Part shown: positions 35,903-45,610 of the stretch, one piece after another
Layout: each line of letters starts with the position of its first letter
Position numbering within the stretch: position 1 is the stretch's first letter
Assembly (NCBI GenBank): GCA_023418315.1
Contig: JAEZZY010000056.1
Coordinates: 62,001-126,000, forward strand
Length of the DNA: 64,000 bases
Reading direction: 5' to 3'
From: Bacteroidota bacterium
Lineage (GTDB): Bacteria; Bacteroidota; Bacteroidia; Chitinophagales; Chitinophagaceae
Position numbers and translations under genes: made by a program
Notes under the pieces: model-generated
Databases searched by the model: none
What the model was told of the DNA's origin: nothing
What the model saw: only the letters and a program-made list of their open reading frames with translations

Positions 35903-36997
35903 TCAAGCCGTTTTTAAGATTTTTAAAATAATAATCTCATCCGCCGTAAGCGATGCGTCGCCGTCATTTTTTTGAAGCTGCTCCGGCTCCTTAAAATACT
36001 TTTCGATACTGCCGTTTTCATATAAAGACAAAATCAGCGGATGCACATAGTATTTTTTGCAAACGGCCCGTGTGTTGCCTAACTGCTTTGCTACTATGTC
36101 CAATACGGCAACCATGTTTTTCTTTCGCTGCGTATCGTTCTCTGCCACCTCCATTTCTTTAAAAGCCAGGAATGCCTGTACCGTTCCCGACCAGGTGCGA
36201 AAGTCTTTGGTCGTAAAATCGCCGCTGCTGATTTCTTTGATGTAATCATTAACCATCCCACTGTCTATCGCCTGCCGTTTACCTTCCTCATCATAATATT
36301 GAAACAGTTCTTTGCCGGGAATGTCTTTGCATTGCTGCACAATCCGCGCCAGTCGCCGGCTTTTCAGATCTACGGTATGATAGACTCCTTTTTTTCCTTT
36401 AAATGAAAACCGAAGACGGTTGTTTTTTATAGCTACATGTTGATCTTTTAAGGTGGTCAATCCAAAAGAACCGTATAATTTTTCGTAAAGGCTATTGCCC
36501 ACGCGGATGTGTGTGCGTTCCATCAGACTGACCACCGCCGCCAGCACCTTACGCTGTGTAAGTTCTTTTTGTGCCAAGTCCTTTTCCAATTGCAACCGTA
36601 TCGCAGGTAATGCTTCACCAAAATGCTGCATTCTGTAGAATTTGGTATGATTGCGCAATGCGATCCATAGGGGATGATAACGATATTGTTTCCGCATGTT
36701 CGCATCCAGCCCTGTAGCTTGCAGATGACCGTTTTCCAAAGCGCATATCCATACATTTTCCCAAGCGGGAGGGATCGCCAGGCTTTTGATTCTTTGGAGA
36801 ACCGCAGCATCTTTCACGGGTTTGTTTTCAAGAAAATACAGAAATGTTTTCCCTTTCCGTTTACGAGTAATTCCTTTTGTTTCCGCATCATTCACATATA
36901 CCAAACGCACAGCTTCTGCCGTCTTAGCCGGATCGTTGCGTAGCGCTTTTAATGTTCGTTTGGGTAACCGGTCAATGGCGATGTCAGGGTCGGTCAT
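35903..36997 (-). CDS. DNA topoisomerase IB (poxvirus/bacterial type)
   Basis: A 364-aa type IB topoisomerase that nicks one strand through a 3'-phosphotyrosine and relaxes supercoils. Visible motifs are the N-terminal KRKGKTFLYFLENKPV (beta domain), AWENVWIC, the catalytic-core THIRVGNSLYEKLYGSFGLTTL (Arg in RVGN), KDFRTWSGT (second Arg), and the active-site Tyr in CKKYYVHP. Length is normal for bacterial TopIB. The gene is monocistronic. The 270 bases between it and nuoL hold no convincing gene. Confidence 0.92.
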   Translation of the reverse strand: MTDPDIAIDRLPKRTLKALRNDPAKTAEAVRLVYVNDAETKGITRKRKGKTFLYFLENKPVKDAAVLQRIKSLAIPPAWENVWICALENGHLQATGLDANMRKQYRYHPLWIALRNHTKFYRMQHFGEALPAIRLQLEKDLAQKELTQRKVLAAVVSLMERTHIRVGNSLYEKLYGSFGLTTLKDQHVAIKNNRLRFSFKGKKGVYHTVDLKSRRLARIVQQCKDIPGKELFQYYDEEGKRQAIDSGMVNDYIKEISSGDFTTKDFRTWSGTVQAFLAFKEMEVAENDTQRKKNMVAVLDIVAKQLGNTRAVCKKYYVHPLILSLYENGSIEKYFKEPEQLQKNDGDASLTADEIIILKILKTA

Positions 36998-37094
36998 GTT
37001 TATGCCTGTTTTAAAAAAAAACTAGGTATAAAAATGATGCTAAAAAAATTCGAGGGTATAAGGTGTAAGAAAAATAGGAATGGATAAAATGCTT

Positions 37095-37649
37095 CTAAAT
37101 ATTATAAGAAATATCAAATCTTCCATCCGTAACATGAATTACTGTTCCTGTAGAATCGTAGGCATCAAACCAAAAGGTACCGGAAATTATTCTTTTTACA
37201 ATGTCTAGGTAGGTTATCTTAAACTCGCCCATAGAATTTTCGTCTGTTTGGAATTCCCAGCGCCCCCATTGTGCCTTCCCGCAAGCGGCAAATACTTTAC
37301 CGGTATCATTATTTATTGAGTATAGAAAGGAGGAGCCAGAGTCAATTGAAGGGTTTTGCAATCTAAATAGTACATTGAAATAACTGTGCTGGTTTTCTGC
37401 ATTTATATTTAAAGATGAGTAAGGTAAACTAGGGTGGCTAACAAAATGACATTCTAATGTTGCTCTCCAAAGTCCATTCTATTTGGGTTTAAAAAATTGA
37501 CCATTTATTAGGCAACCAAAGGTACCGGCACCTGTGTGTGTGAGAGGTGGTAACTGTTCTTTTGGGCTTAACTTTTTTTTACTGCATGAGAAGGTAAATG
37601 ATAAGATTGCAAACAGAAAGAATAAAACAACGTTAGCATTTAATTTCAT
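37095..37649 (-). pseudogene. DUF6252-like lipoprotein interrupted by one in-frame amber codon
   Basis: Read through, the frame encodes 184 positions. A signal peptide with lipid Cys22 (AILSFTFSCSKKK) is followed by PPLTHTGAGTFGCLINGQFFKPK, of which the core is GAGTFGCLINGQ, a hallmark of this lipoprotein family. A TAG at codon 57 (37479-37481) follows. Translation then continues in the same frame without further stops (NGLWRATLECHF...) to the C-terminal strand TDGRFDISYNI. No frameshift is needed. The gene is therefore a very recent nonsense mutant, a sequencing error, or a read-through case. The start at 37649 is the ATG at the signal peptide. Function is unknown. Confidence 0.75.
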
Positions 37650-37732
37650 AAGAGAAAGTTTTTCTAAAATTAAAATATACAGGGTCAAAAATGAACGCTC
37701 GTAGCACAATACAAAGCTTAAGAAGAAAGAGC

Positions 37733-40027
37733 TTATTCCACCACACTCAGCTTCGCATAGTTCAGCATAATCTTCTTCGTGCCATGTCCGTTGCCAAACT
37801 CTATGGAAGCAATGCGGTTATTGGGATTGCCCTCAACGGTGAGTATGGTACCGAAGCCGAATTTCTGATGCTCCACCTTCATGCCGGCTTGCAGGGCGGA
37901 AGGCGGTGCTATCCTGAAATCAGCAGACGGTGTATGTTCTTTCATAGTGCTTTGCTGCTGTATCTTATCCGCTATTTTTTTAAGGGAAGGAGTTTTATCC
38001 ACCGTGCCGCGCAATGAATTTCCAAAGCCGCCCATACTATTCGCCGGACGATTGCTCATACCCGTGAAGGCTCTGTCTAAATGCGCTTCGGGTATTTCTT
38101 CTATAAACCGGCTCGGGTCATTTTGCACCAGGCTGCCAAAGCGGTAGCGGCTCGTAGCATAGGTAACCCAAAGACGTTGTTTCGCACGTGTTATAGCTAC
38201 ATAAAACAAGCGGCGTTCTTCGTCCAGATCGGCACGGTCGTATAGGCTCATACTGCTCGGAAATAGATTCTCTTCCAAGCCCACGGAAAACACACAGGGA
38301 AATTCCAAGCCCTTAGCCGCGTGGATGGTCATCAGTTTTACGCTGTCTGCATTTTCATCATCATTCTTGTCGGCATCGGTCAGTAAGGTAATTTGTTGCA
38401 GGTAGCTGCCCAGGCTTTTATCCCGCAATTCGCCTTCTTCATCGGGGGTTTCGGTAAATTCTTTGATGGAGTTGAGCAGTTCTTGAATATTTTCATAACG
38501 TGCCAATCCCTCCACCGATTTATCATTATACAGCTCTGCCACCAAGCCTGTTCTCTTGCCTACGGCGAAGGCTACATCATAGGCATTGGCAGTGGTGAGC
38601 AGGATTTGAAAACTTTGTATCATGGTTACAAAATCCCCGATGGCATTCAGTGCCGCGCCTTTGACATCTGCACTATGAGCCGATTGCAGCATCTCCCAAA
38701 AAGTTTTTCCCGTTTGGTTTGCCGCCACCAATATCTTATCTACAGTCGTTTTGCCTATGCTCCGTGCAGGATAATTGATAATACGTTTCAGGTTCTCTTC
38801 ATCTTGCGGATTAACGATGACGCGCAGATAGGCAAGCAGGTCTTTGATCTCTTTGCGCTGATAGAAGGAAACGCCGCCCAGCAATCTATAGGGAATATTC
38901 ATCCGCCGCAGGCATTCTTCAAACGCGCGGCTCTGTGCATTGGTGCGGTAGAGAATGACAAAATCTTTATTATAGTAATGGTTGCGGAGTTTCATTTCCG
39001 TAATGGTATCGGCTACAAAACGCCCTTCATCATTATCCGTGAGGGTGCGTACTAATTTTATTTTATCGCCTTCATCATTGCTCGTCCACAGGTTCTTAGG
39101 GATTTGATGCTTGTTGTTGCTGATGATGTTGTTGGCTACATTCAGGATGGATTGCGTGCTACGGTAGTTCTGCTCCAGTTTCACGATTTTCACGTCTTCA
39201 TAGTCGTCCTGAAATTGCAAGATATTCTGCACCGTAGCCCCGCGGAAGGAATAAATGCTTTGCGCATCATCGCCCACCACGCAAATATTCTCATGCACGG
39301 CACCCAGCATTTTGATGATAGTATATTGCGCCAGGTTGGTATCCTGATACTCGTCAATTAAAATATACTTAAACCGGTGCTGATACTTTGCCAGCACATC
39401 GGGATGACGCGTCAGCAATTCATACATTTTAAACAGCAGATCGTCAAAGTCCATTGCGCCGTTCTTAAAACAACGCTTGCTATAGGCATCATAAATATCG
39501 CCCATCAGCGGACGGTTTGCCCGCGCATCTTCCTGTTGTATATGGTGGTCTTCTTTATAGGCAGCCGCATCTATCAGACTGTTTTTGGCGGCAGAGATAC
39601 GGTTATAGACATAGTTGGGTTTGTAATGCTTGTCATCCAGCCGCATATCATTCACAATGCTTTTGATCACCGATTTTGCATCATCCGTATCATAGATGGT
39701 AAAGTTATTGGGATAGCCGAGTTTATTGGCTTCGGCGCGGAGTATCCGGGCAAAAACCGAGTGGAAAGTGCCGATGTATAAATTACGCGCTTCGGTGCTG
39801 CCGAGGATATGTTCTATCCGCTCCTTCATCTCTGCTGCCGCTTTGTTGGTAAAGGTGAGTGCGAGAATGTTAAACGCATCTACACCTTGGTGCATCAGAT
39901 GGGCAATGCGGGTGGTGAGCACTTTGGTTTTGCCGCTGCCGGCTCCGGCTACAATCATCAAAGGCCCATCAATATGAAGCACTGCTTCCTTCTGTTGTTC
40001 GTTCAATCCGCTTAGGTAATCCTGCAT
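37733..40027 (-). CDS. pcrA: UvrD/PcrA-family DNA helicase
   Basis: A 764-aa superfamily 1 3'-5' helicase that acts in repair and in clearing of replication blocks. Motifs seen: Q-motif region LNEQQKEAV, Walker A AGAGSGKTKVL, Ia LTFTNKAAAEM, II ILIDEYQDTN, III VVGDDAQSIYSFRGA, IV LEQNYRST, V TIHAAKGLEF and VI YVAITRAKQRL. The C-terminal part ends in a Tudor-like domain (VEHQKFGFGTILTVEG), as in PcrA. A TAnnTTCG box lies only 5 bases before the ATG. Confidence 0.95.
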   Translation of the reverse strand: MQDYLSGLNEQQKEAVLHIDGPLMIVAGAGSGKTKVLTTRIAHLMHQGVDAFNILALTFTNKAAAEMKERIEHILGSTEARNLYIGTFHSVFARILRAEANKLGYPNNFTIYDTDDAKSVIKSIVNDMRLDDKHYKPNYVYNRISAAKNSLIDAAAYKEDHHIQQEDARANRPLMGDIYDAYSKRCFKNGAMDFDDLLFKMYELLTRHPDVLAKYQHRFKYILIDEYQDTNLAQYTIIKMLGAVHENICVVGDDAQSIYSFRGATVQNILQFQDDYEDVKIVKLEQNYRSTQSILNVANNIISNNKHQIPKNLWTSNDEGDKIKLVRTLTDNDEGRFVADTITEMKLRNHYYNKDFVILYRTNAQSRAFEECLRRMNIPYRLLGGVSFYQRKEIKDLLAYLRVIVNPQDEENLKRIINYPARSIGKTTVDKILVAANQTGKTFWEMLQSAHSADVKGAALNAIGDFVTMIQSFQILLTTANAYDVAFAVGKRTGLVAELYNDKSVEGLARYENIQELLNSIKEFTETPDEEGELRDKSLGSYLQQITLLTDADKNDDENADSVKLMTIHAAKGLEFPCVFSVGLEENLFPSSMSLYDRADLDEERRLFYVAITRAKQRLWVTYATSRYRFGSLVQNDPSRFIEEIPEAHLDRAFTGMSNRPANSMGGFGNSLRGTVDKTPSLKKIADKIQQQSTMKEHTPSADFRIAPPSALQAGMKVEHQKFGFGTILTVEGNPNNRIASIEFGNGHGTKKIMLNYAKLSVVE

Positions 40028-40032
40028 GGTTG

Positions 40033-40040
40033 CGAAGTTA
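40033..40040 (-). promoter_or_regulatory. Putative -7 element of pcrA
   Basis: On the minus strand this reads TAACTTCG, one mismatch from TAnnTTTG, with only 5 bases between it and the pcrA start codon. If used, the mRNA would be leaderless. Confidence 0.3.
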
Positions 40041-40263
40041 GGTTATGCCGAATAGAATTTCGTCATTTCGACCATCGGGAGAAATCTCCTGGAAATTGTT
40101 ACAATAAAATCTAATTTCAATTAATAAAAATCACATTTAAAATAGTTTTACCGGCAGACACAATCTTGAGTATTTAGTTTGTTACGAAAGGGTGTGTGGG
40201 ATGATGTTTATTCCTTGTTGCATTAACCCGTCTCTGTTTGCAGAAATATTTAAACGAGCGCAA

Positions 40264-40310
40264 TCAAAAAAGAGGAGTAACCGAATCCGATTCAATTACT
40301 CCCCTCTATT
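40264..40310. terminator. Bidirectional intrinsic terminator downstream of the outer-membrane barrel gene
   Basis: AGAGGAGTAA (40271-40280) pairs with TTACTCCCCTCT (40296-40307) with a two-base bulge. A-runs and T-runs flank both sides, so transcripts from either strand end in U-rich tracts. It lies 25 bases after the stop of the barrel gene. The rest of the 40041-40331 gap shows no gene. Confidence 0.6.
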
Positions 40311-40331
40311 TTTGCAGTTATTCTTCCACCT

Positions 40332-41138
40332 TTAAAATTTAAACATCACTCCTGCGCTCAAGCCTATATTGCTGAAGGGCATAGCGATTGAGGTAACTTT
40401 GCTAGGTTGATTGGGATCAGGCGCTGCAACCTCGGTAATGGAGTTTTCATATTCATATACCTTATCCGAAGTGGTCATTACCGCCAGTTGGTTTATCCCG
40501 CCTGCTATATATTTGGTGTATTCTGACTTTTTAAGGTATTGACTCATGGCTATACCGTTTGCTTCCACAAAAATGCTCAGATTCTTGGTTGCGGGAATGG
40601 TAACGCCCAAAGCTCCTTGAAAACCTAAGCCGGTTTTAAAGTTTCCTTCCTGTATGATTTCCTCATTACCGCTCGTGGATTTAGAAATTACTTTACCTGC
40701 TACGTTTACCGCAAGACCCAAGCGCGAATACATATTCAGCTTATCGCCTCCGGTTTGCAACATAAGTGCAGGCATAATATACACCGGCATTTTAGCATAT
40801 AGGGTAGTGTTCACTTCCGTAGTAAGATCGCTGTAGTAGGTTTTAAATTTTTTGGGAGCTACACCTAAATTTATACCCAGTTCTATACCTATATGTTTTG
40901 AAAACCAGAAACCACCGGCTACCATCACATTCGTACCTGCGCCTAAGGAATATTTTTTAACTTCCTGCGTATGCGAAAGCAGTGTAAAGGTTTCCTTGCT
41001 ATAGTAAGAATTTCCGGCATTGGGAAATGCGTAGCCTATCCCTACACGGGCATAAGCTTTGGAGGATTTTGTGTCTTGCGCATTTAAGACGGTGGCGGTT
41101 AATGCAACAACGGATAGTGTTGTTATAATTTTTTTCAT
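40332..41138 (-). CDS. Outer-membrane beta-barrel protein (OmpA/OmpW-like porin family)
   Basis: A 268-aa predicted barrel. The signal peptide MKKIITTLSVVALTATVLNAQ is followed by amphipathic strands with Gly/aromatic girdles (ARVGIGYAFPNAGNSYY, VMVAGGFWFSKHIGIELGINLG), and the sequence ends in Phe (SAGVMFKF), typical for BamA recognition. Function is unknown. It has its own promoter (TACCTTTG upstream) and terminator, so it is probably monocistronic. Confidence 0.82.
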   Translation of the reverse strand: MKKIITTLSVVALTATVLNAQDTKSSKAYARVGIGYAFPNAGNSYYSKETFTLLSHTQEVKKYSLGAGTNVMVAGGFWFSKHIGIELGINLGVAPKKFKTYYSDLTTEVNTTLYAKMPVYIMPALMLQTGGDKLNMYSRLGLAVNVAGKVISKSTSGNEEIIQEGNFKTGLGFQGALGVTIPATKNLSIFVEANGIAMSQYLKKSEYTKYIAGGINQLAVMTTSDKVYEYENSITEVAAPDPNQPSKVTSIAMPFSNIGLSAGVMFKF

Positions 41139-41156
41139 GAACTACTTTTTGAACTG

Positions 41157-41164
41157 CAAAGGTA
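41157..41164 (-). promoter_or_regulatory. -7 element of the outer-membrane barrel gene
   Basis: The minus strand reads TACCTTTG, an exact TAnnTTTG match, 18 bases before the ATG. A TTG at the normal -33 spacing is not seen (the nearest gaps are 14 and 26 bases). Confidence 0.5.
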
Positions 41165-41325
41165 ACGGCAATGGCAGGCAAGAAATACCACAAAAGAAAA
41201 TATCTTTTTACGCCTGATTTATGGGGGAATAGAATAGACGACACAGAAAAATGCCCTCTCAATTTTTTGCAGCTATTTTTTCCTTATAGTTATCCGTTTC
41301 TTTGGCTGACAGCTAACACTCAAAT

Positions 41326-41886
41326 TTATACAGACCGTATAGCCGCGTTCATCCATTCCTTTTTCAAAATCCCTGTTACCACAAGGTTTTCCAGCCTTCC
41401 GTTCACAAAATAGCTGTCGCGCAGCACACCTTCTATTTTGCAGCCCATGCGCTCGGCAAGTTGGGCGCTGCGAATGTTGGAAGGCACAAAACGCACTTCC
41501 AGCTTATTCATTCCCAGGTGGTCAAAAATGTATTGAAAAAAACGGCTAAGGCAAGCATTCAATATTCCTTTTCCTTGGTGGGTGGCGGCAATCCAGTAAC
41601 CGATTTGTGCTTTCTTCAGTTCTTGTTCCCATAGGTGCATTCCTACTTCGCCAATCAGTCTTTCGGTTTCAAAAATGCCGAGCATCAATGCCTGCTGTGT
41701 GTCTTGCTGCGCATGGGTATAGCGAATATAATCCAGCGAATGGGCTTCTTTGGTATGTGCATCCACCCACCGCAGCCAGGGGCGGAGGTGGTTGCGGTTT
41801 TCCCGTACCAATTGATAATGCTCCGCAGCATCTTCTTCCAGATAGGTGCGAAGCATTATCGTATCGTTTACCATGAGCGAAAGCAT
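41326..41886 (-). CDS. GNAT N-acetyltransferase, RimJ/RimL type
   Basis: A 186-aa cytosolic acetyltransferase that uses acetyl-CoA. Features are the N-terminal MLRTYLEEDAAEHYQLVRENR and WLRWVD signature of RimL-like enzymes, the acetyl-CoA motif IGYWIAATHQGKGI, and the C-terminal VRFVPSNIRSAQLAERMGCKIEG. Related enzymes acetylate the N-terminus of ribosomal proteins L7/L12, but many paralogues modify other amines, so the substrate is open. It starts 3 bases after the purH stop, which suggests translational coupling. A second ATG at codon 5 is an alternative start. Confidence 0.88.
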   Translation of the reverse strand: MLSLMVNDTIMLRTYLEEDAAEHYQLVRENRNHLRPWLRWVDAHTKEAHSLDYIRYTHAQQDTQQALMLGIFETERLIGEVGMHLWEQELKKAQIGYWIAATHQGKGILNACLSRFFQYIFDHLGMNKLEVRFVPSNIRSAQLAERMGCKIEGVLRDSYFVNGRLENLVVTGILKKEWMNAAIRSV

Positions 41887-41889
41887 AGG

Positions 41890-43401
41890 CTAATGTTTGA
41901 AATGCCTCATGCCGGTCATTACCAGCGCCATTCCATTTTCCCGGCAATAAGTAATTGTATCCTTATCCCGCACCGAGCCGCCGGGCTGAATGATGGCGGT
42001 AATGCCTGCTTCATGCGCCATTTTCGCACAGTCGTCAAACGGGAAGAAGGCATCCGAAGCCAGCACCGCGCCGCTTAGGGCGAAGCCGAATTGTTTGGAT
42101 TTATCAATGGCCTGTCGCAGTGCATCTATGCGGCTGGTTTGTCCGCATCCTTTGCCTATGAGCTTGCGGTTTTTTACTAAAGCGATGGCGTTTGATTTCA
42201 AATGCTTGCAAACAATATTGGCAAATTCAAGGTCTTGTTTTTCCTGATCTGTAGCGGGTCTTGCTCCTGCATCTTCCCATTTTTCGTATGCTTTATCGTC
42301 TGCATCTTGCACCAGCACGCCGTTTAGTATGCGTTTGTATTCTTGTTTTATATTGAGGTTTTCTTTTTGCAGCAATAAAATACGGTTCTTTTTGCTTTTC
42401 AATTTTGTCAATGCATCTTCCTCATAGGCAGGCGCTATCAATACTTCAAAAAACAAGTCATTCATTTTCTCCGCTACTGCCTGATTGATGGTTTGGTTGG
42501 TAACCAGCACTCCGCCAAATGCACTTTCGGGATCTCCGGAAAGCGCCTCCGTCCATGCGGTTACTACATTATCTGCTACAGCGATGCCGCACACATTCGT
42601 ATGCTTGATGATGGCAAATGCGGGTTCGCTAAATTCATTTATAAGGTGGTAAGCGGCATCCACATCCACCAGATTGTTGTAGGAAAGTTCCTTACCATTC
42701 AGTTTATCAAACAACGCTTCTATTTCACCGAAAAACACGGCTTGCTGATGCGGATTTTCGCCATAGCGCAGGGAATGTTTCTTGCCTACGGAAAGGAAAA
42801 ATTCATCTGTATGTTCGTTTTTAAAATAATCGGCTATGGCAATGTCATAATGCGCCACCACTTCAAAAGCCTTGGCTGCAAACGCTTTCCGCTGTGCTAT
42901 GGTGGAGTTTCCGTTTTGTGCATTCAATACATCCAAAAGGTGGACATAGTCATTTCGCTGTGCTACCACTATCACATCTTTATGATTTTTTGCAGCGGCA
43001 CGTATCATCGAAGGTCCGCCAATATCTATTTTCTCCGTGATGATTTTTTCATCATCCGTAGTCTTCAGGGTTTCTTCAAACGGATATAAATCTACAATCA
43101 CTAAATCCACCAAGGGTATCTCATATTCCTGCACCTGCTGCCTATCTTCCTCCAGCTCCCGGCGCGCCAAGATACCACCAAAGACCTTGGGATGCAGGGT
43201 TTTCACACGCCCGCCGAGAATAGACGGATAATGGGTTACGTCTTCTACACTTGTGCAGGGAATACCCAATTCTTCGATAAACTTTTGGGTGCCCCCGGTA
43301 GAATAAATTACCACGTTCAATTCGTGCAGTCTGCGTACTACAGGCTCCAATCCTTCTTTATAAAAAACAGAAATCAGGGCAGATTTTATTTGGCGTTCCA
43401 T
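41890..43401 (-). CDS. purH: Bifunctional AICAR formyltransferase/IMP cyclohydrolase
   Basis: A 503-aa enzyme catalysing the last two steps of de novo IMP synthesis. The N-terminal MGS-like IMP cyclohydrolase domain (1-150) shows STGGTQKFIEELGIPCTSVEDVT, given here by its core STGGTQKFIEE, and GGRVKTLHPKVFGG. The C-terminal AICARFT domain shows LRYGENPHQQA, FAIIKHTNVCGIA, GQTSRIDA and DAFFPFDD. Length is normal. It is followed at once by the acetyltransferase gene. A TATCTTCG -7-like box lies 19 bases upstream. Confidence 0.96.
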   Translation of the reverse strand: MERQIKSALISVFYKEGLEPVVRRLHELNVVIYSTGGTQKFIEELGIPCTSVEDVTHYPSILGGRVKTLHPKVFGGILARRELEEDRQQVQEYEIPLVDLVIVDLYPFEETLKTTDDEKIITEKIDIGGPSMIRAAAKNHKDVIVVAQRNDYVHLLDVLNAQNGNSTIAQRKAFAAKAFEVVAHYDIAIADYFKNEHTDEFFLSVGKKHSLRYGENPHQQAVFFGEIEALFDKLNGKELSYNNLVDVDAAYHLINEFSEPAFAIIKHTNVCGIAVADNVVTAWTEALSGDPESAFGGVLVTNQTINQAVAEKMNDLFFEVLIAPAYEEDALTKLKSKKNRILLLQKENLNIKQEYKRILNGVLVQDADDKAYEKWEDAGARPATDQEKQDLEFANIVCKHLKSNAIALVKNRKLIGKGCGQTSRIDALRQAIDKSKQFGFALSGAVLASDAFFPFDDCAKMAHEAGITAIIQPGGSVRDKDTITYCRENGMALVMTGMRHFKH

Positions 43402-43420
43402 GTATTTATTGAATTTGCCG

Positions 43421-43428
43421 CGAAGATA
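43421..43428 (-). promoter_or_regulatory. Putative -7 element of purH
   Basis: The minus strand reads TATCTTCG (one mismatch from TAnnTTTG), 19 bases before the purH ATG. No -33 TTG is evident, and no purine riboswitch-like structure was recognised in the short gap to comEC. Confidence 0.3.
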
Positions 43429-43505
43429 GGGAAGGATGGTTGATTAGTGGATTTGTAGCTTTGGCGGTTTCAAAATACCGGAGCGCTTCTCTGCATAAAC
43501 TTATC

Positions 43506-45557
43506 CTATTTTCCATCCATCACATAGGCTCCGTCCATCATGGTGAAATGCGCATCAATATGGTGTTTCGCACAGCTGTCTTTCCATGCTTGCACGGCGT
43601 GCCGGCGTTGGTTTCCGGTGATGATGAGTTTTTTGAAATCCACGCTTTTCAGCAGCTCCGGCGCATTAAATTCATCAACAGGATATTCCAGCACGAGCAC
43701 ATCAATCGGCTGAAACTTGCTGCTGTCAGGCGCTAAGGGAGTTTTTAAAAATGCAATCGTTTGATGACGGAAGCGATAAATCTCCTGCGGATTCCATTTT
43801 ACAGGTTTGCTCCATGCTCTTTTCCCTACATGATATTCTTTGGTGGCATAGTCCATTTTCTTTTGCGTGATGCTGTCTTCACTTTCTGAGATTATGTGAA
43901 CATATTTTCCTGAAATATACTCTGCATAGGCATGGCGCGGCAAGTTATAAATCACGATTTGCTCCTGATGCAGCGCTTTCCACTGTTTTATAGTAAACGA
44001 TAAAAATAAGAAGCACAAGCCTGCAAGCGATGTATAAAGCGCTGGTTTGGCGCGTTGCAACAAAAACACAACGATAGCCGCGATACAGATATAGCAAAGC
44101 AGCAATTCTATAAACGATAAATGCAAATACGAAAACGCTTTGGGGTTGAAAAAACTGATGAGCGTTATCACTTCATGAAATCCGTTCACTATCAAAGTAA
44201 GAAGGGCTGCAAGCATAGTTGCCACCAGCGGTAGCGCAGAGCAGACAAGCAGCAACAAACCCAGGCTCATCACCACCGTCATCAATAAAACCGCTACTAC
44301 ATTCGCTACTAAAAATAAGGCAGGTAATAAATGGAAATAATAAATCACCAGCGGCGCAATTAATATCTCCGCAGCTATGCTCGCCGCTATAGCCGACCAG
44401 AAATATCCTACCATTTTATGGGGTGGAACATACAGCCTGTATATTCGTTTATAAAATAGAATGAGTGAAAGCACGGCTATAAACGACAATTGAAATCCTA
44501 CGGCAAATAACCACATCGGCTGCAGGAAGAGTATAATGAATGCCGCTGCCAGCAAGGTATTCAGCGGATGATTATCGCGTCCTATAAAAATGCTGATTGC
44601 CAATAACCCAAATACAAATGCTGCCCGCACGGCAGAAGGCGGCGCACCGGCCACCATTACGTAGAAGATGACCACAGGCAAGGCGATAACCAGTTTTATC
44701 CATTGATATTGTTTCTTTTTTAGCCAGAACAAACAGGCATTAATCAGGATCATCAAGAAAGCGATATGCCCGCCAGAGATGGCTACGATATGAATAATGC
44801 CCGTGTCCACATAGAGTTGCCTGTCTTCATCACTAAAGTTCACTTCATCGCCCAGGAGCATGGCTTGTAGCAATCCCAGCGTGCTTGGGTCCTTTATATA
44901 AAAAGCCAGCGTTTCCATTGCCCATTCATGGGTGCGTTCGGCAAGGGATAAGTCAGCTGCCGCCCCTTCCGAAATTTTCCGCACATCGCTCGTTGCTAAA
45001 AACTGCTGGTAATAAATATTGTTTCGGTTGCAGAAGCGGGCATAGTCAAATTCATCAGGATTACCGGGGTTTTTCAGCGCTTGCCATTCCGAAGGCACGA
45101 GCAATACATCGCCTGTTTTATACCCGGGCATTTGGTCATTTTTATAGAAATATAGGAAGGCTTTGCCCGTTACGGTTTTATAGCGATCCTCCACAATTGC
45201 TTTCTCTACCGATACTGTCAGCTTCCAAGTGCGTTCTTTTTCCTGCGGCGCTTCGGTGATTTTTACGGTGAATGCTTGTGCCTGTTGCAGCTCGTTTCCA
45301 AACCATTTCGGATCGTTTTTTATATCATAAAAATAAGCGGCAGCAAAGCCCGTACACAACAATGCGATGAAGAATAGAACGGATGGAATGACCGAATGTA
45401 TTTTCCCCCACGCGGTTGCAATACAACAAACAACTACGATGAGGAGGAGATATACCGATGAAGTAGTATGAGGAATATATTCGTAGCAAAAGATACCCGC
45501 AGCAAAAGCCAAAAGCAATCTAAAGAAAGGCGCCGTTTCCCAAAAATAGGTATTCAT
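43506..45557 (-). CDS. comEC: ComEC/Rec2-family DNA-uptake channel protein
   Basis: A 683-aa membrane protein. The start at 45557 (MNTYFWETAPFFRLLL) is preferred because the upstream open frame would run into the divergent gene. Order: two helices, an OB-like soluble domain (DUF4131, about 80-210), then the competence core with about 8-10 helices containing LLQAMLLGDEVNFSDEDRQLYVDTGIIHIVAISGGHIAF, of which DTGIIHIVAISGGH is diagnostic. The C-terminal region does not carry the HxHxDH metal site of the metallo-beta-lactamase domain, as in many shorter ComEC proteins. In competent bacteria ComEC carries single-stranded DNA across the inner membrane. Confidence 0.9.
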   Translation of the reverse strand: MNTYFWETAPFFRLLLAFAAGIFCYEYIPHTTSSVYLLLIVVVCCIATAWGKIHSVIPSVLFFIALLCTGFAAAYFYDIKNDPKWFGNELQQAQAFTVKITEAPQEKERTWKLTVSVEKAIVEDRYKTVTGKAFLYFYKNDQMPGYKTGDVLLVPSEWQALKNPGNPDEFDYARFCNRNNIYYQQFLATSDVRKISEGAAADLSLAERTHEWAMETLAFYIKDPSTLGLLQAMLLGDEVNFSDEDRQLYVDTGIIHIVAISGGHIAFLMILINACLFWLKKKQYQWIKLVIALPVVIFYVMVAGAPPSAVRAAFVFGLLAISIFIGRDNHPLNTLLAAAFIILFLQPMWLFAVGFQLSFIAVLSLILFYKRIYRLYVPPHKMVGYFWSAIAASIAAEILIAPLVIYYFHLLPALFLVANVVAVLLMTVVMSLGLLLLVCSALPLVATMLAALLTLIVNGFHEVITLISFFNPKAFSYLHLSFIELLLCYICIAAIVVFLLQRAKPALYTSLAGLCFLFLSFTIKQWKALHQEQIVIYNLPRHAYAEYISGKYVHIISESEDSITQKKMDYATKEYHVGKRAWSKPVKWNPQEIYRFRHQTIAFLKTPLAPDSSKFQPIDVLVLEYPVDEFNAPELLKSVDFKKLIITGNQRRHAVQAWKDSCAKHHIDAHFTMMDGAYVMDGK

Positions 45558-45610
45558 AGGTAGGTATATGACAGGAATAGCAATATACGAATGAAGTTTA
45601 GTATTTTTAA

